Below, piece by piece: positions 61,084 to 64,000 of a stretch of DNA of 64,000 nucleotides; position 1 is the first letter of the stretch; every line of letters starts with the position of its first letter. The notes under the pieces were generated by a model. That model worked only from the letters and a program-made list of their open reading frames with translations, ran no database searches and was not told the DNA's origin. Origin of the DNA: Paracidovorax citrulli (lineage in GTDB: Bacteria > Pseudomonadota > Gammaproteobacteria > Burkholderiales > Burkholderiaceae_C); NCBI RefSeq assembly GCF_900100305.1, contig NZ_FNEY01000008.1, forward strand, positions 62,001 to 126,000. Direction: 5' to 3'. Both the position numbers and the translations under genes were made by a program.

Positions 61084-61180
61084 GTCGGTGTCCTGGGCGG
61101 CGAAAACGCCATTCTGCGGCTTGGCGGCCCTGTCCGGGCGCCTGGGGCCGGCCGGCGGGCGCCTGGCGGATGCGTGTGGG

Positions 61181-61687
61181 TCAGAGCGCGCGCGTCATGA
61201 AGTGGCTGGCCGGGTCGGGGCCGTAGCTGCCGAACGGCGCGCAGTCTTCGAAGCCGTGGCGTGCGTAGAGCGCGCGGGCCGGTGCGAAGAAGGGCTGGCT
61301 GCCCGTCTCCAGGCTGATGCGCGCGTGGCCGGCGGCGCGTGCCTCGGCCAGGGCGTGGGCCAGCATGCGGGCGGCGATGCCCTGGCCGCGCAGGGCGGCG
61401 GCCGTGCGCATCGACTTGAGTTCCGCATGGCCGGCGTCCAGCCGCTTGAGTGCCACGGTGCCGGCCAGGCGGTCGCCGTCCGGCGTGTCCAGCCAGGCGC
61501 TCCAGAAGCGGATCTCCGGGCGGCGCAGGCCGTCGAGGTCGAGCGCGTGCACGCTCTCGGGCGGCGAGATGCGGCGCATGTCGGCCAGGTGCTCCTGCAG
61601 GAACACGGCGATGCGCGGATCGCTCAGGTCGTCCAGGCGGATGCGCAGGAGCGGGGCGGTCGTGGAGGCTGGGGTGGGCGCGTTCAT
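61181..61687 (-). CDS. GNAT-family N-acetyltransferase inside the urease operon
   Basis: The 168-residue protein has the GNAT fold with acetyl-CoA binding motif LRGQGIAARMLAHALAEAR and GSQPFFAPARALYARHGFEDCAPF. The closest recognisable relatives are PhnO/ElaA-like small acetyltransferases acting on small molecules. It sits between ureC (8 bases upstream) and ureE, so it is transcribed with urease. What it acetylates and why it belongs here are unknown. Confidence 0.88.
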   Translation of the reverse strand: MNAPTPASTTAPLLRIRLDDLSDPRIAVFLQEHLADMRRISPPESVHALDLDGLRRPEIRFWSAWLDTPDGDRLAGTVALKRLDAGHAELKSMRTAAALRGQGIAARMLAHALAEARAAGHARISLETGSQPFFAPARALYARHGFEDCAPFGSYGPDPASHFMTRAL

Positions 61688-61695
61688 CGGCGGGC

Positions 61696-63414
<1,719 letters not shown>

Positions 63415-63469
63415 GGTGTGGTCTTGCCTTTCCGGGGGCGTGGCTTGGGGCGTGAAGAGGCGGGGCGGG

Positions 63470-63820
63470 TCAGGGCTGCTGCGGCAGGCCGGGGGCGGTC
63501 TCCGCAGTGCCTGCGTCCAGCGGCCCCTGGATGTCGCCGCGGAAGCCGTACACCGTGCGGCTGCCGGCGAAGTCCACCAGTTCGACGGTGCGTTGCTGGC
63601 CCGGCTCGAAGCGCACGGCGGTGCCCGAGGTGATGTTCAGCCGCATGCCGCGCGCGGCCGCGCGGTCGAAATCCAGGGCGCCGTTGGTCTCGGCGAAGTG
63701 GTAGTGCGAGCCGACCTGGATCGGCCGGTCGGCGCTGTTGCGCACCACCAGGGTGACGGTGCGCCGGCAGGGGATGAGTGGGTGCTCGCCGTCATCGACC
63801 AGCAGTTCGCCCGGGACCAT
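63470..63820 (-). CDS. ureB: Urease subunit beta
   Basis: The structural beta subunit of urease is 116 residues, starting [15 protein letters not shown]. It has [37 protein letters not shown] and [12 protein letters not shown], the family's highly conserved blocks. The tail of about 15 residues is Ala/Thr/Pro-rich. It follows the ureJ-type gene by 26 bases. The ureA and ureD genes are expected beyond the right edge. Confidence 0.96.
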   Translation of the reverse strand: MVPGELLVDDGEHPLIPCRRTVTLVVRNSADRPIQVGSHYHFAETNGALDFDRAAARGMRLNITSGTAVRFEPGQQRTVELVDFAGSRTVYGFRGDIQGPLDAGTAETAPGLPQQP

Positions 63821-63846
63821 GGTGCGCTCCTTGCCTCGGTTTGCGG

Positions 63847-64000
63847 TCAGGCCAGGCCGCCCAGCAGGGCGAGGCCGAAGAGGCCGACGGCGGCGCCGGC
63901 CGCGCGCGGCAGCCAGCGGTTGGCGCCGCGCAGGGCCACGCCCAGGCCGATGCCGCCGGCATGCAGGGCCACGGTGGCGGCGAGCATGCCGGCCAGCGTG
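63847..64000 (-). CDS. ureJ: HupE/UreJ-family nickel permease-like protein, C-terminal end
   Basis: The last 50 codons of a membrane protein read [20 protein letters not shown] and end [11 protein letters not shown]. The pattern of small residues and the ALHAGGIG segment match the HupE/UreJ family, which is associated with nickel uptake for hydrogenase and urease. The gene runs off the right edge. Its place upstream of ureB supports a urease role. Confidence 0.8.
   Translation of the reverse strand, partial: TLAGMLAATVALHAGGIGLGVALRGANRWLPRAAGAAVGLFGLALLGGLA

Overview
The window is a GC-rich bacterial chromosome segment from Burkholderiales, most likely Comamonadaceae close to Acidovorax. 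That placement is an inference from protein families, codon bias and gene order (recN-nadK-hrcA; greB/spoT-rpoZ-gmk-yicC-kinase-phosphatase-rph-rdgB-hemW; a urease operon carrying an acetyltransferase). No rRNA or CRISPR array is present.

Layout. 1-3.6 kb: recN (partial), nadK and hrcA, then a small secreted Cys-rich protein and a LuxR-type regulator. 3.8-4.1 kb: a tRNA-Ile(CAU) gene split by an ORF-less group I intron just before the anticodon. 4.4-7.7 kb: a secreted GH10 xylanase, a phage-type S24 repressor with a palindrome-rich operator region, two probable prophage-remnant genes and tRNA-Arg(ACG). 7.8-19.4 kb: housekeeping genes for stringent response, nucleotide metabolism, RNA processing and heme trafficking, including a Ser/Thr kinase-PP2C pair.

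19.6-30.2 kb is the most coherent special region. An ECF sigma/ChrR pair (singlet-oxygen type) lies among a flavin amine oxidase, DUF1365, two cyclopropane-synthase-family methyltransferases, DUF1295, DUF6134 and DUF2177 genes, next to a LOV-domain (blue-light) hybrid histidine kinase. Three promoters in it share one motif, [TC][GA]ATC[CT]-N18-TA[AC][AC]G, which defines a likely local regulon. I read it as a light/photo-oxidation sensing and membrane-lipid remodelling island. 30.3-36.3 kb carries stress-type genes (DUF421, isochorismatase family, DUF3606, DUF2243, DUF4142) and an orphan heme-copper oxidase subunit I with DUF2244. ribD follows.

37.5-45.5 kb: a tightly overlapped type IV minor pilin operon (pilV-pilW-pilX-pilY1-pilE-fimT). 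45.6-49.5 kb: the end of a chemotaxis locus (cheB, cheD, cheR), visibly decayed upstream: a frameshift at the cheD 3' end, a REC-EAL gene missing most of its receiver, a cheW reduced to its C-terminus, and a stray M20 peptidase fragment. 49.7-54.1 kb: DUF3606, a membrane histidine kinase, a quinone reductase/TetR divergent pair and a repeat lipoprotein. 54.1-58.9 kb: an ester-cyclase-like pseudogene, a lower-GC AAA ATPase/subtilase pair resembling IetA-IetS (anti-phage and toxin-antitoxin), an IS3 transposase relic and tRNA-Ser(UGA). 59-64 kb: urease genes ureG, ureF, ureE, GNAT, ureC, ureB and ureJ (partial), all on the minus strand.
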